From: Dactylosporangium sp. AC04546
GTDB taxonomy: Bacteria > Actinomycetota > Actinomycetes > Mycobacteriales > Micromonosporaceae
Direction of reading: 5' to 3'
Assembly (NCBI RefSeq): GCF_022095675.1
Contig: NZ_JAHYSG010000048.1
Location: 1 to 64,000, forward strand
DNA: 64,000 nt
The notes beneath the pieces were generated by a model. It was not told the origin of the DNA. It saw only the letters and a program-made list of their open reading frames with translations, and did not search any database. Made by a program: the position numbers and the translations under genes. Positions 42,735-51,449 of the stretch are shown in pieces (position 1 is the first letter of the stretch; every line of letters begins with the position of its first letter).

Positions 42735-43826
42735 TCAATGGTCGGCATAACCTGTGGCGACGAGGTACGGGCGGGCGTCCTGCGGCCGCAGGACGAGACC
42801 GTGACCCACGGCGTCGCCGGCCGGGCGCAGGACGCCGCCGGGGCCCGGGGTGGCCACGCCGTCGAAGAGCAGCGCCTCGATGCGGACGTGGTCGTGGAAG
42901 TACTCCAGATGGCGCAGGTTCGTGGTGGCCAGCGCGGCGCCGAGGTGCAGGGCCGGTGCGCAGTGGCCGGACACCTCCAGGCCCACCGACGCAGCGAGGG
43001 CGGCGACCCGCTGCCACTCGGTGATGCCGCCGCAGCGGGAGGCGTCGGCCTGCAGGCAGTCGACGACCGGGGCGAGGCGGGCGAAGTACCGCAGGTCGTA
43101 GCCGTACTCGCCGGCGGCCACGTCCGGGCGCACCGCGTCGCGGACCCGGCGCAGGCCGTCGAGGTCGTCGGAGGAGACCGGCTCCTCGAACCAGCGCACA
43201 TCCGGGAACGCCGCAGCGAACCGGATCGCCTGCTTGGCGGTGTAGGCGCCGTTGGCGTCGACGTAGAGCTCCCGGTCCGGGCCGAGCGCGTCGCGGGCGA
43301 CCCCGATGCGGCGCAGGTCGGCGTCCTCGGGCCCGCCGCCGATCTTGATCTTCGCCCGCGGGATGCCGGCGTGCTCGTCGAGCCAGGCCCGGAGGCGGTC
43401 GTCGGACCAGGTGACGAACCCGCCGCTGGCGTAGACCGGCACCGCGTCGCGGGCGCGGCCGAGCAGCACGGCGAGCGACACGCCGAGCAGCCGGGCCTTG
43501 AGGTCCCACAGCGCGACGTCGACCGCGGAGATCGCGGTGGCCGCGACGCCCGGGCGGCCGGCGTTGCGCACGGCGCGGGCCATCGCCGCGTTCGCCGCCG
43601 GCACGTCGAACGCGTCGCGGCCCAGGACGTGCGGGGCGAGCAGCTCGCCGACCAGGTGGCCGGCCGCGGCCGGCGCGTAGGTCCAGCCGAGGCCGGTGGC
43701 CCCGGCCGCCGACGCGTGCACGACGACGACCGTGGTGGCGTCCCACTCCAGGGTGCCGTCGGCCTCGGGGGCGTCCGTCGGGATCCGGTATGCCGACCAT
43801 TCGAGCGAGCGGACCTCAGCGGACAC
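42735..43826 (-). CDS. Enolase-superfamily enzyme (mandelate racemase/muconate lactonizing type)
   Basis: The product has 363 residues. Lysines in AKIKIGG form the KxK motif. Metal ligands are the Asp of YVDANGAY, the Glu of WFEEPVS and the Glu of AAGEYGYD; QADASRCGGIT and VSGHCAPALH supply the Asp/His pair of the mandelate-racemase group. It probably abstracts a proton next to a carboxylate of a sugar acid or muconate. Its start overlaps the end of a broken TPP-enzyme gene, so both once formed an operon. Confidence 0.88.
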   Translation of the reverse strand: MSAEVRSLEWSAYRIPTDAPEADGTLEWDATTVVVVHASAAGATGLGWTYAPAAAGHLVGELLAPHVLGRDAFDVPAANAAMARAVRNAGRPGVAATAISAVDVALWDLKARLLGVSLAVLLGRARDAVPVYASGGFVTWSDDRLRAWLDEHAGIPRAKIKIGGGPEDADLRRIGVARDALGPDRELYVDANGAYTAKQAIRFAAAFPDVRWFEEPVSSDDLDGLRRVRDAVRPDVAAGEYGYDLRYFARLAPVVDCLQADASRCGGITEWQRVAALAASVGLEVSGHCAPALHLGAALATTNLRHLEYFHDHVRIEALLFDGVATPGPGGVLRPAGDAVGHGLVLRPQDARPYLVATGYADH

Positions 43827-45092
43827 GGTCGCCGGGCCGGTGGGCGATGCGCCGCTCCGGGAACCGCCCGAGGTCCGTGCCGCGGACGGCGGCGTTGAGC
43901 AGCTCGGCGAGGTGCACGGCGCGGCGGCCGGTGTCGGCGTCGTCGATCTGGGTGCGGCAGGAGAACCCGTCGGCGAGCACCACGGTGGAGGGGTCCGCGG
44001 CGCGGACGGCGGGCAGCGGCGCCTGCTCGGCGCAGGCGACGTCGACGAGCGCCGGCCCCTCGTGGGCGAACGCGTTCCCTAGCGCGCCGGACAGGTCGCC
44101 GGGCCGCTCGACCCGCACGCCGTAGCCGTCGCAGGCGCGGGCGATCGCGCCGAAGTCGGGCGCCGGCTCGCCGAAGCGGACGCCGTGCTCGGGGAAGCCG
44201 AGCACCATCTGCTCCCACAGGATCTGCCCGAGGGCGTTGTTGTTGTTGTTCACCACGACCTTGATCGACAGGCCGTACCGCGCGGCGGTGTTGAACTCGG
44301 CCATGAGCATGGCGAAGCCGCCGTCGCCGACGAACGCGATCACCTGCCGGCACTGGTGGGCGTGCTGCGCGGCGACCGCGTAGGGCAGGCCGGGCGCCAT
44401 CGTGGCGAGGGTGCCCGACAGGTAGAACTCGCGGCCCCCGCGAATCTGCCAGTGCCGGGCGGCCCAGGTGGCGATGGTGCCGGAGTCGCAGGTGAGGATC
44501 GCGTCGTTGGTGGCCAGCCGGTCCAGCTCGCTCGCCAGGAACTGCGGGGCGATCGGGTCGCGCTCCGGTGACTCCAGCGCCACCATGCGCTCCCGCCAGT
44601 CGCGGACCTTCCCCTGGTACCGCTGCAGATGCCCGTGGTCCTTGGGCTTGAGCAGCGGCAGGAGCGCCTCCAGGGTGGCGCCGACGTCGCCGACGAGCGG
44701 CACGTCGGTGGGGACGCGGGTGCCGGCCCGAGTCGGGTCGATCTCGACCTGGACGACCTTCGCGGTGCCAGGCGCGGGCAGGAACTTCGTATACGCGAAG
44801 TTGGTGCCCAGCATCAGCAGCGCGTCGAGGTCCTCCATCAGGTCCTCGCTCGGCTTGGTGCCGAGCAGGCCGAGGCCGCCGGTGACGCACGGCGAGTCGT
44901 CGTCTTGGCGTGGGCGGTCGCCATGAACGGGGCCGCCTCCTCGTGGTGCACGAGCACGAACCGGACCTTGTCGCCGTTGCGGCGCAGGCCCTCCATGATC
45001 CCGTTGATGCCGTCGCCGGGCAGGCCGAACACGGTGTCCACGCCCCAGTCGGCCAGCCGGGAGATCAGGACCCTAGCTGTTGTCTCGCCCAT
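43816..45092 (-). pseudogene. Pyruvate oxidase-like TPP enzyme with ~180-codon internal deletion
   Basis: The 5' part encodes a normal TPP-enzyme start (VDTVFGLPGDGINGIMEGLR, then the catalytic glutamate in VHHEEAAPFMATAHAK). The reading frame then jumps near 44903 into CVTGGLGLLGTKPSEDLMED, normally about 180 residues further on, and out of frame. The remaining 3' part is intact, including the TPP motif GDGGFAMLMAEF with NNNNNALGQ. The missing segment would include the rest of the pyrimidine domain and most of the middle domain. The downstream ATG at 44838 gives a 340-residue frame unlikely to be active alone. Confidence 0.85.
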
Positions 45093-45550
45093 ACTGCGCG
45101 GCCCTACCCATCCCGGCAGCGGCCATGCGTCGGGCGGGATGAAACCGTGGTTCGCCGGTTCAACGGCGGCGTAACGGCGACAGTCGTGGTTCGACTCTGT
45201 TCGGCCGCCTCTGCGATCGCAACGGTCTGCTCGTCACGGCCGAGCACGCGCGTCTACACCAATCGGGAAGGTTCGCGATCGAGCGGCCGCTACTGGCGTC
45301 GCTGCCAGATGAGCCGTTCGAGACCGAGACCGGGCTGACCCGCCATCCACCACGACGTCGGCAAGACCACCAAACGAGACAAGACTCTCAAGGATCGCAA
45401 GCAGCGCGAAGGTTAAACAACAAGCTTAGCGGTGGCTAGGGACAATCTTGGGGCGAGCAGGGAATCGCTGCCGTCCGCTGCGGGCGTCGCTCGACGGACA
45501 GCGACTCCAGCACGGCGAGTCGACCTAACGCTCATAAGCGGCGTGATCGG
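45093..45550. other. Gene-poor stretch with a possible IS21 remnant
   Basis: No complete gene is visible. A short plus-strand frame near 45270-45340 reads IERPLLASLPDEPFET, which resembles a segment of IS21-type IstA transposases. It is too short to be certain. Otherwise nothing recognised. Confidence 0.3.
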
Positions 45551-45710
45551 TCAGGTGGCGGTCCACTCCGGGCAGTGCTTCTGCGCGAGTGCTCGCAAGC
45601 CCTCAGCCGCGTCCGCGCTCGCGAACTGGGGAGCAAGTGTCTCGTCATTCGCCACCATAGCTGCCGCGATCGACGTCCACCGCAGTCCCCGCCGACGTGG
45701 GTTCGCGGTA
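45551..45710 (-). pseudogene. 3' remnant of an enoyl-CoA hydratase gene
   Basis: A minus-strand frame ending at TGA 45551-45553 reads TLAPQFASADAAEGLRALA followed by KHCPEWTAT. This is the usual C-terminal tail of enoyl-CoA hydratases (DAAEG, then a short helix and a P-x-W ending). About 50 codons remain and no 5' part is found upstream. It is a truncated leftover in a region with other broken genes. Confidence 0.6.
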
Positions 45711-45850
45711 GCGGCCCGGCCCTTGGAACGGCTCGAACGAACAACGCTGCAGAGCGTGATCGCCCTCGGAGGGATTGAGCTGCATGGAGAAACGAATCGG
45801 GAGTCGTTCGGGCGTAACCTTTGGACGCACGTGTGAGCAGCGAACGCTGT

Positions 45851-46366
45851 TCAGCCCCGCGGCCACTTCTGCTGGGCCCATGGGAGGGCGGCTGGTGCAA
45901 CCCAGTAGTTGTTGAAGAATCTCACGACCTGCGTGGAATCGGGCGCATCCAGCCCGGGTGGGGGCAGTTCCCGGCGCTCCGCCGGCCGGGAGCATCCCAG
46001 GATGGCCTGTTCGAAGCCAGCCGGGGTGTAGTAGTTGAGGCAGTGGCATACTTCCGTCCCGGTCACCTTGAACTCATGCACGGTGTTGCGCGGGAGATGG
46101 CCCAGGCTGCCCGGTCCGAGAACGACTTCCTGCCCGCCGATGATGGCGGTCATCTCCCCGGCAAGGATGTAGAACGCCTCGTCCTCGAACGGGTGGATAT
46201 GCGGAGGTGGCCCCGACCCGACCGGCATGAACTGTTCGATGACGGAGTATCCGCCGTTGGTGTCTTCGCCGGTGGCCAAGACCAGCCACAGGATATCAAG
46301 CAGCCACCGTGCGGGGGCGTCGTCTCTGCTCCGAGCAACGGGATTGCTGGACACGATTAGATTCAT
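45851..46366 (-). CDS. Cupin domain protein
   Basis: The protein has 171 residues. PPPHIHPFEDEAFYILAGEM is cupin motif 1 with HxH-x4-E metal ligands, and GSLGHLPRNTVHEFKV is motif 2 with the last histidine. I start at ATG 46366 with GGAGG 9 bp upstream. The conserved barrel is complete; a C-terminal extension of ~50 residues ends in WVAPAALPW. Stand-alone cupins of this type are often quercetinase-like or unknown enzymes. Confidence 0.82.
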   Translation of the reverse strand: MNLIVSSNPVARSRDDAPARWLLDILWLVLATGEDTNGGYSVIEQFMPVGSGPPPHIHPFEDEAFYILAGEMTAIIGGQEVVLGPGSLGHLPRNTVHEFKVTGTEVCHCLNYYTPAGFEQAILGCSRPAERRELPPPGLDAPDSTQVVRFFNNYWVAPAALPWAQQKWPRG

Positions 46367-46605
46367 GGCTATGACCTCCAGAAGCTGTGCGCTCTGGAAT
46401 ACAGAGTTCCGCCAGCCAGGTGTTCGCCTTCCGCTCCAACCTCGTGAAGCCGATCGGCAACACACCGGCAACTACGCCCACTGTACGTCGGGTAGCGCAC
46501 CACGCCTGCAGCACCGCCACTTGAACTGCACACGGAGGGATCGGCGAGGCGCAGGATGAGGCGGCCGGGGGTCCGGATCGGTCTTCATGGACTGATGCAC
46601 GGCTG

Positions 46606-46843
46606 TCAGTTGTCGAGATACCAGCTGATGATCTTGTCTTGGCGAATGCGGATGACTTCTGGGCTGATTGCGCTAATTCTTGGTGGTGCCCATGGTTAGG
46701 CCGCCGATGAGGATGATGTCGTCGTCCTGCAGGAAGTAGACGACGGAGTTGACCTGCGATTGCCCGTGCGGGTCAACGGTGGCCATCCTGCTGAGGCGCC
46801 GACCGCGCAGGTAGGCACGCTCGGTCTCGGTGAGCTGTGCCAT
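46606..46843 (-). pseudogene. PPOX-class F420 enzyme with internal deletion
   Basis: From ATG 46843 the sequence encodes a normal PPOX start (TETERAYLRGRRLSRMATVD) to the TTK motif near residue 55, then stops. In another frame directly after the stop comes SPEVIRIRQDKIISWYLDN, the usual C-terminus of this family. The ~60 residues that normally lie between, including the VDDL region, are missing. The gene is an internally deleted remnant. Confidence 0.75.
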
Positions 46844-46884
46844 GGGGAATCTCCGTGGCGCCGATCGTTGCAGTGCAGGTGCAA

Positions 46885-47135
46885 TCACGGCTGAGGGTGG
46901 ACGCCGGTGCGGGCTACGAGGTCTCCGGAGGCGGCAATGAAGGCTGCGACGTGGTCGGTGGTCAGCGTTGCGGAATGCTGCGCGTAGCGGTGGAGGTAGT
47001 CCAGCGTGGCGGGGTCTTCTGAGTCGTCGCGGTGTTCGCGAACAAGAAGGTCCGGAAGTCGATGCGCTGCTGCGCCGCGAGGACGAGGAGTGCTGTCGAC
47101 TGGACTCCCCCGCCGTACGAGATGACTCGGATCAT
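46885..47135 (-). pseudogene. Broken PAPS-reductase-like nucleotide alpha-hydrolase gene
   Basis: ATG 47135 overlaps the stop of the DUF4913 gene. The start MIRVISYGGGVQSTALLVLA has the PP-loop SGGVQS-like ATP motif, and RIDFRTFLFAN follows as in phage and plasmid PAPS-reductase-like proteins. A frameshift then occurs; the other frame continues DSEDPATLDYLHRYAQ and ends early at 46885. The C-terminal half is absent. Confidence 0.7.
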
Positions 47136-47598
47136 CAGGTCCACCAGTCCTCTGGCGCCGGATCGGCCGACGCCGGCGGCAGCTTTGCATGGCGTGCGTC
47201 GCGGTCGTCCTCGGCCGCGCGGCATTGCCGGAACGGTCCGTCCTCGCCGAGCAGTTCACGCAACTGTCGGTCCAGCTCGACCGACCAGTTCGACATGCCG
47301 GTGGCGATGAGGCGGGATGCCTCCCAGGAGCGCCACAGGGTCTCCAGGCGCCAGATTGCCTCCGCGTGGCGCCACCACTGTGGGCACCAGTGCCAGCGCT
47401 GCCCGCGACCCGCCAGCCGAACATCGGCAGGAACATGCCGTGGACCCAGTCCTCAACCGAGGGGAACCGCAGCGTTCCGGCCTGCTGGGTGAGTGCGGAC
47501 GGCGCCTGGTCGTCGAGGCGCTGCGTGAGCTCGGCGACCTGCGTCTGGAGCGCGGCAACGACGCTGGTGAGCTCGTCGAGGCGGTAGGAGTCGGTCAC
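47135..47598 (-). pseudogene. Frameshifted DUF4913 gene
   Basis: The start is GTG 47598 after AGGAGG. The first frame gives a coiled-coil-like LTSVVAALQTQVAELTQRLD then FPSVEDWVHGMFLPMFGWRV. A frameshift near 47412 is needed to continue into WHWCPQWWRHAEAIWRLETL, RSWEASR and GMSNW, the core of DUF4913. That frame runs to TGA 47135-47137. DUF4913 genes are typical of actinomycete integrative elements and plasmids. Confidence 0.75.
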
Positions 47599-47744
47599 CG
47601 TGTCCTCCTGTGGGCGGCGTGCGCGCTCGGGCCCGCCGCCCTGGTAGCGGTCGGATGTGCGGTGAGCACGCGCTGCGCCGGGACGGGAAACGACTGGGCT
47701 GCTACCTGGGCCGGGTTTCCGCCGGACTGCTGCGTTTCGGTGCG

Positions 47745-47880
47745 TTCGCTCTTGGTACCGGGTCTCGCGATCGCCTCGGCGGCGTGGCGGGCGCACTTGT
47801 GGTACGTGCCGACGTACAACTCGCCGGCCGGGGGCTTCGATCCGGTCCGCCTTGCGCGCGCCGCACACAGAAGCGCGTAG
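47745..47880 (-). pseudogene. Fragment of a DUF6884-like gene
   Basis: Two minus-strand frames together read CGARKADRIEAP and then AGELYVGTYHKCARHAAEAIA, which matches the start of DUF6884 proteins (a serine/cysteine-glycine opening then LY-x-G-x-Y). A one-base change in a run of C near 47832 separates the frames. The rest of the gene is missing. Confidence 0.5.
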
Positions 47881-48006
47881 GTTCGCAGAATCCTGAGAGG
47901 CAACGTGCGGGAACCCGCACGGCCTGCAGGTAAGCCCGAAAGCTACCGTGCGGGTTCGGACGAGCCCGGTTGATCCCTGACACTCTGACCTGCCCGCCGG
48001 ATGGCC

Positions 48007-48248
48007 TCAACTAGCCCAACCGGGCGGCCCTGTCGAGGGTCGCCTATCGCGGGAATCGGGCGGGAGTCCGTGCACGCCAGTGACTTCCGTCCACCGCTGG
48101 TCGGAGGCCATGTGCCGCACTGCCTCATCACAGGCGTCGTCAATGAAGCGTACCGCCGCGACCAGGATGTTCCTTCGGAGCCGCCGAACCGCAGCTCGAG
48201 TTCATACCCTTCTCCGTAAGTGCGCACATAGACGTCGCGGCGGTTCAA
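48007..48248 (-). pseudogene. Possible small gene broken by a frameshift
   Basis: From 48248 one frame reads RRDVYVRTYGEGYELELRFGG; a second frame continues VRFIDDACDEAVRHMASDQR and then WTEVTGVHGLPPDSR. Together they would make a small mixed alpha/beta protein of ~80 residues. I do not recognise it. The pattern fits the decay seen in the surrounding genes but could be coincidence. Confidence 0.35.
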
Positions 48249-49036
48249 CCGCCCCCAGGAGTTGTTCCACCAATGCCGTACAACGCAGCAGCGGCCCCCT
48301 GCAGGCGCATCCGCAGGCCGGCGAGACCGTCGGCGCCGCCGGCGGCGAGGGTGCCGGCCAGCTCGGGGCCGCCGGCGTCGCGGACGTGGCGGGCGAGGAG
48401 GGCGTCGATGTCGCGGCCGCCGCAGTCGTCGAGGGCGGCGTGGCCGATGACCTCGTGGACGCCGTCGGCGCCGCAGCGGATGACGGCGGCGTCGAAGGTG
48501 CCGCCGCCGAAGTCGTAGACGAGCACGACCTGCCCGGCGCCGAAGCCGGCCCCGGCGACCGGCGCAAACGCGGCCGCGACCGGCTCGGCGACGAGCTGGA
48601 CCTCGGGGAACCCGGCGGCCTCGCCGGCGGCGACCATGAGCGCCCGGCGGGGGTCGCCCTCGGCGTAGGAGGCGGGGACGGTGAGCAGCAGCCGGTGCAC
48701 CGGCTCGCCATGCAGCTCGGCGGCCCGGTCGCGGAACACCCCGAGCACCGCCGCGACCAGGTCCTGCGGCGCGTAGGCGCGCTCGCCGAGCGGGACCGGG
48801 ACGGACTGGCCCAGGTCGCGTTTGAACTCGGCCCGGTAGCCGGCCGGGTCGGAGCGCTTGCGCCGCTCGGCGGCGGTGCCGACGAGCAGCCGGTCACCCT
48901 CCAGGGCCACCGCGGACGGCCACGAGTACAGCCCGCTGGCGGGCTCCTTCAGCAGCCGCACTTGCCCGCCGGTGACCAGCGCCGCCGAAGACGCCGAGGT
49001 GCCGAAGTCCACGACGAGTGCCGTCGCCTCACCCAT
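48245..49036 (-). pseudogene. Truncated Hsp70-family (DnaK-like) ATPase
   Basis: The frame has 263 residues from ATG 49036. VVDFGTSASSAALV is the phosphate-1 motif and VLVYDFGGGTFDAAVI the phosphate-2 motif. The sequence ends abruptly at ~residue 255 (GIGGTTPGGG, then stop), before the adenosine motif and the substrate-binding domain. Actinomycete Hsp70-like proteins of this type are usually 350-600 residues. The 5' two thirds of the ATPase domain is undamaged. Confidence 0.75.
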
Positions 49037-49323
49037 ACCGCCGTCCCTTTCACCCGGGTGCCGTCCAACCTAGCGATCAGACACCCGGACCCGCCTCGGA
49101 TGTTCCGGCGAAACCTCGACACTCTCCTCGTTCCACGGAACCCAGGTGCACTGTGGGGCATCAGGACGGCCCGTCTGCAAGAAGTCAAGAAGTGTGGTGA
49201 TCTGGGCGGTCGACGGAGAGTGCGCCTGATGCCGACGTAAGGACGGACCTCACACTCGCGGTCCCGCGGCCGTCTTCTCAGCGAGCCCGTTTGGGCGAAC
49301 TGCCCTGTGCAAGGAGCGATCCA

Positions 49324-49611
49324 ATGATGACCTTGGCTGCCGCGAACAAGGCAGAGCGCGAGAAGTGGCTCGACGAGCATTGGCCGTGTGACTCGGACGT
49401 CAATGGCGTCCCGAAGAGGGTCGCGGCGTTGACGCTGCAGGCCTTCGGCTACATCCCGGGTGTCCCCCAGGAAGGCATCGACTCTCGTAACAAGGAGCTG
49501 CGGAACCGAATCTTCGCCGAGCGATTCGGCGGTCGCCTCTCTTGTGAGGGCATCGAGATCCCCAATGGCGCGCTGATCCTGCAGCGGATGAGGGTGATCC
49601 CCAGTGTCTGA
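49324..49611 (+). CDS. Unknown 95-residue protein
   Basis: The start is ATG 49324 after AAGGAG. The protein begins MMTLAAANKAEREKWLDEHW and ends ALILQRMRVIPSV; it is charged and has no signal peptide or membrane segment. I do not recognise a family. It overlaps the following nucleotidyltransferase gene by 8 bp and so is probably functionally linked to it. Confidence 0.65.
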   Translation: MMTLAAANKAEREKWLDEHWPCDSDVNGVPKRVAALTLQAFGYIPGVPQEGIDSRNKELRNRIFAERFGGRLSCEGIEIPNGALILQRMRVIPSV

Positions 49612-50053
49612 GATGAGGGCGAACACCGAAGATATCGTGGGCTACACCGCGGGGGTGTTCGACATGCTGCATGTGGGACATCTGCGGCTGCTCCAGCAGG
49701 CGAGAGCGCAGTGCGATCGCCTCATCGTCGGCGTCACGACCGACGAGCTGTGCCAGCGGCGCAAGCACAAGACCCCGCTCATCCCGTACTCCGATCGCGC
49801 AACCATGCTCCGTGGGCTGCGATGCGTCGACGAAGTGGTGCCGCAACACCACATGGATCGCATCGCCGCATGGGATCGGCTGCGCTTCGACGTCACGTTC
49901 GTCGGAGACGACTGGAGGGGCACGGCGAGCTGGGTTGCCTACGAGTCACAGTTCGCAGAGATCGGTGTGCGGGTCGTCTACTTCCCCTACACCGCGGGCG
50001 TGTCGAGCACGCAACTCCGTGAGAAGCTCCGCGGTCTTCCCGTGGCCGCCTGA
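49604..50053 (+). CDS. Glycerol-3-phosphate cytidylyltransferase-like nucleotidyltransferase
   Basis: The product has 149 residues from GTG 49604. TAGVFDMLHVGHLRLLQQA has the HxGH nucleotide motif, and SSTQLREKL corresponds to the C-terminal ISTS/T-K-x region. The size and RRKHKTPLIPYSDRATML resemble TagD/HldE-type cytidylyl- or adenylyltransferases. It would activate a polyol phosphate or sugar phosphate, for wall polymer or lipid head-group synthesis. Its coupled partner is the small unknown protein. Confidence 0.85.
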   Translation: MSEMRANTEDIVGYTAGVFDMLHVGHLRLLQQARAQCDRLIVGVTTDELCQRRKHKTPLIPYSDRATMLRGLRCVDEVVPQHHMDRIAAWDRLRFDVTFVGDDWRGTASWVAYESQFAEIGVRVVYFPYTAGVSSTQLREKLRGLPVAA

Positions 50054-50135
50054 CACAGCGATCAGCGACAACACAGTCCGGATCTCACGTTCCGCGTGTG
50101 GCGAACGTCTACCGGTTAGAAGAAGAGAGACGCAG

Positions 50136-50645
50136 GTGAACACTCGACACATCGTGATCAAGACCATCCTCGGGCCGATCATGCTCGTCGCCAAGGACGA
50201 GAAGATCGCCGGCTTGTACTTCCGGCATCATGTCCGGCGGCCATCGCAGGAGGCGTTCGACTCTGAGGCGTTCGGCTCCGAGGTGGTCGACTCGACGGAC
50301 TCGCTGCTAAACGAGGCGGCGCGGCAGTTGCGCGACTACCTTGCCGGTCGACGTCGGGAGTTCGATCTCCCGCTCGCCGCCGGGGGTGACGAGTTCCAGC
50401 ACGCTGTCTGGGACATCGTGAAGGGCATCCAGTGTGGTGGCATGACCACCTAGGGTCGCATCGCCGAGCGGCTCGGAGACCGCAGCCTCGCGCAACAGAT
50501 CGGACAGGCTGTGGGCGCGAATCCGCTGTGCATCTTCGTGCCGTGTCACCCCGTTGTCGGTTCCAATGGCTCCCTCACGGGCTACGCCAGCGGGCTGGAG
50601 CGCAAGCAGGCATTGCTGGGGCTCGAGGAGCCGGCCGCTGTGGGC
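50136..50645 (+). pseudogene. ogt-like methyltransferase gene with amber codon
   Basis: The frame starts at GTG 50136. It reads as an O6-alkylguanine-DNA methyltransferase: FQHAVWDIVKGI, then a TAG at 50451-50453 where a tyrosine (TTYG) is expected, then GRIAERLGDRSLAQQIG and VPCHPVVGSNGSLTGYASGL. The usual PCHR is PCHP and the PYGE turn is altered, so it has decayed beyond one mutation. It precedes an intact paralogue by 180 bp. Confidence 0.8.
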
Positions 50646-50835
50646 CGCAGTGAACGGACTCCCGAGCAAACAACGCCAAGCTGTCGTCTACCACTACGTG
50701 GCCGGGTTGGCATACGCCGAGATCGCAGAGATCGTCGGCGGCACCGTTGACGCGGCCCGAAGAGCCGCCGCAGATGGACTGAAGAATCTCAGAAAGAACT
50801 ATCCGGGCGCGTTCACGAAAGGAGCATCATCATGA
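50638..50835 (+). pseudogene. Sigma-70 region 4 remnant
   Basis: In a frame different from the preceding ogt relic, the sequence reads VNGLPSKQRQAVVYHYVAGL then YAEIAEIVGGTVDAARRAA, the helix-turn-helix of ECF-type sigma region 4. No region 2 is present; the ogt relic abuts it. Its stop overlaps the start of the intact methyltransferase by 4 bp. Actinobacteria often encode an ECF-like factor in front of this methyltransferase type, so this is probably the end of that gene after a deletion. Confidence 0.65.
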
Positions 50836-51449
50836 ACGACATTCGCGACGATGACGACATGACCGCCCTGCTGTTGACGCCCGTGGACGCCGACACACTC
50901 AGTCGGCTTCACCGCCGCCTGGAGCAGGAGGCACAGCAGTCCAATCTCGTCGACGTCGCCTACACCACCATCGACTCGCCGGTCGGCAAGCTGCTGCTGG
51001 CGGCCACCCCGAAGGGTCTGGTACGCGTGGCGTACGCCAGCGAGGATCACGACCGAGTGCTGGAGTCCCTCGGCCAGAAGCTCAGCCCGCGCATCCTGCG
51101 CGCCCCGAAGCGGCTCGACGACGTGGCGCGCGAGATCGACGAGTACTTCGCCAAGCACCGCCAGGTCTTCGATCTGACGCTCGACCTGTCGCTGTCGCGC
51201 GGCTTCCGACGCCTCGTGCAGACGCATCTGCCCGAGATCGAGTACGGCCAGACGCGCAGCTACCGGGACATGGCCGAACTCGTCGGCAACCCCATGGCCG
51301 TCCGCGCCGTGGGCACCGCCTGCGCGACCAACCCGCTGCCGATCGTCGTACCGTGCCACCGCGTGCTGCGCACCGACGGCACGCTCGGCGGCTACATCGG
51401 CGGACTCGAAGCCAAGACGGCCCTGCTCGATCTGGAGGCCGCGGCATGA
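50832..51449 (+). CDS. ogt: Methylated-DNA-[protein]-cysteine S-methyltransferase
   Basis: The protein has 205 residues and starts at ATG 50832 with AAAGGAG upstream. The N-terminal ~60 residues (LDTL-like helix, SRLHRRLEQEAQ) precede a ribonuclease-like domain (YTTIDSPVGKLLLAATPKGL). The C-terminal domain has YGQTRSYRDMAELVG, VGTACATNPLPIVVPCHRVL with the acceptor cysteine, and GGYIGGLEAKTALLDLE. It repairs O6-alkylguanine by irreversible methyl transfer to itself. It heads a run of alkylation-repair genes joined by overlaps. Confidence 0.93.
   Translation: MNDIRDDDDMTALLLTPVDADTLSRLHRRLEQEAQQSNLVDVAYTTIDSPVGKLLLAATPKGLVRVAYASEDHDRVLESLGQKLSPRILRAPKRLDDVAREIDEYFAKHRQVFDLTLDLSLSRGFRRLVQTHLPEIEYGQTRSYRDMAELVGNPMAVRAVGTACATNPLPIVVPCHRVLRTDGTLGGYIGGLEAKTALLDLEAAA

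Noticed and set aside
44910..45836. Plus-strand frames between the TPP-enzyme relic and the cupin gene
   Set aside because: They have no ribosome site, no motifs, and are antisense to the recognised hydratase tail in part.
50451..50453. TAG in the ogt relic as a recoded (pyrrolysine-type) codon
   Set aside because: Actinomycetes of this kind lack pyrrolysine decoding, the site is normally tyrosine, and other active-site positions are also changed.
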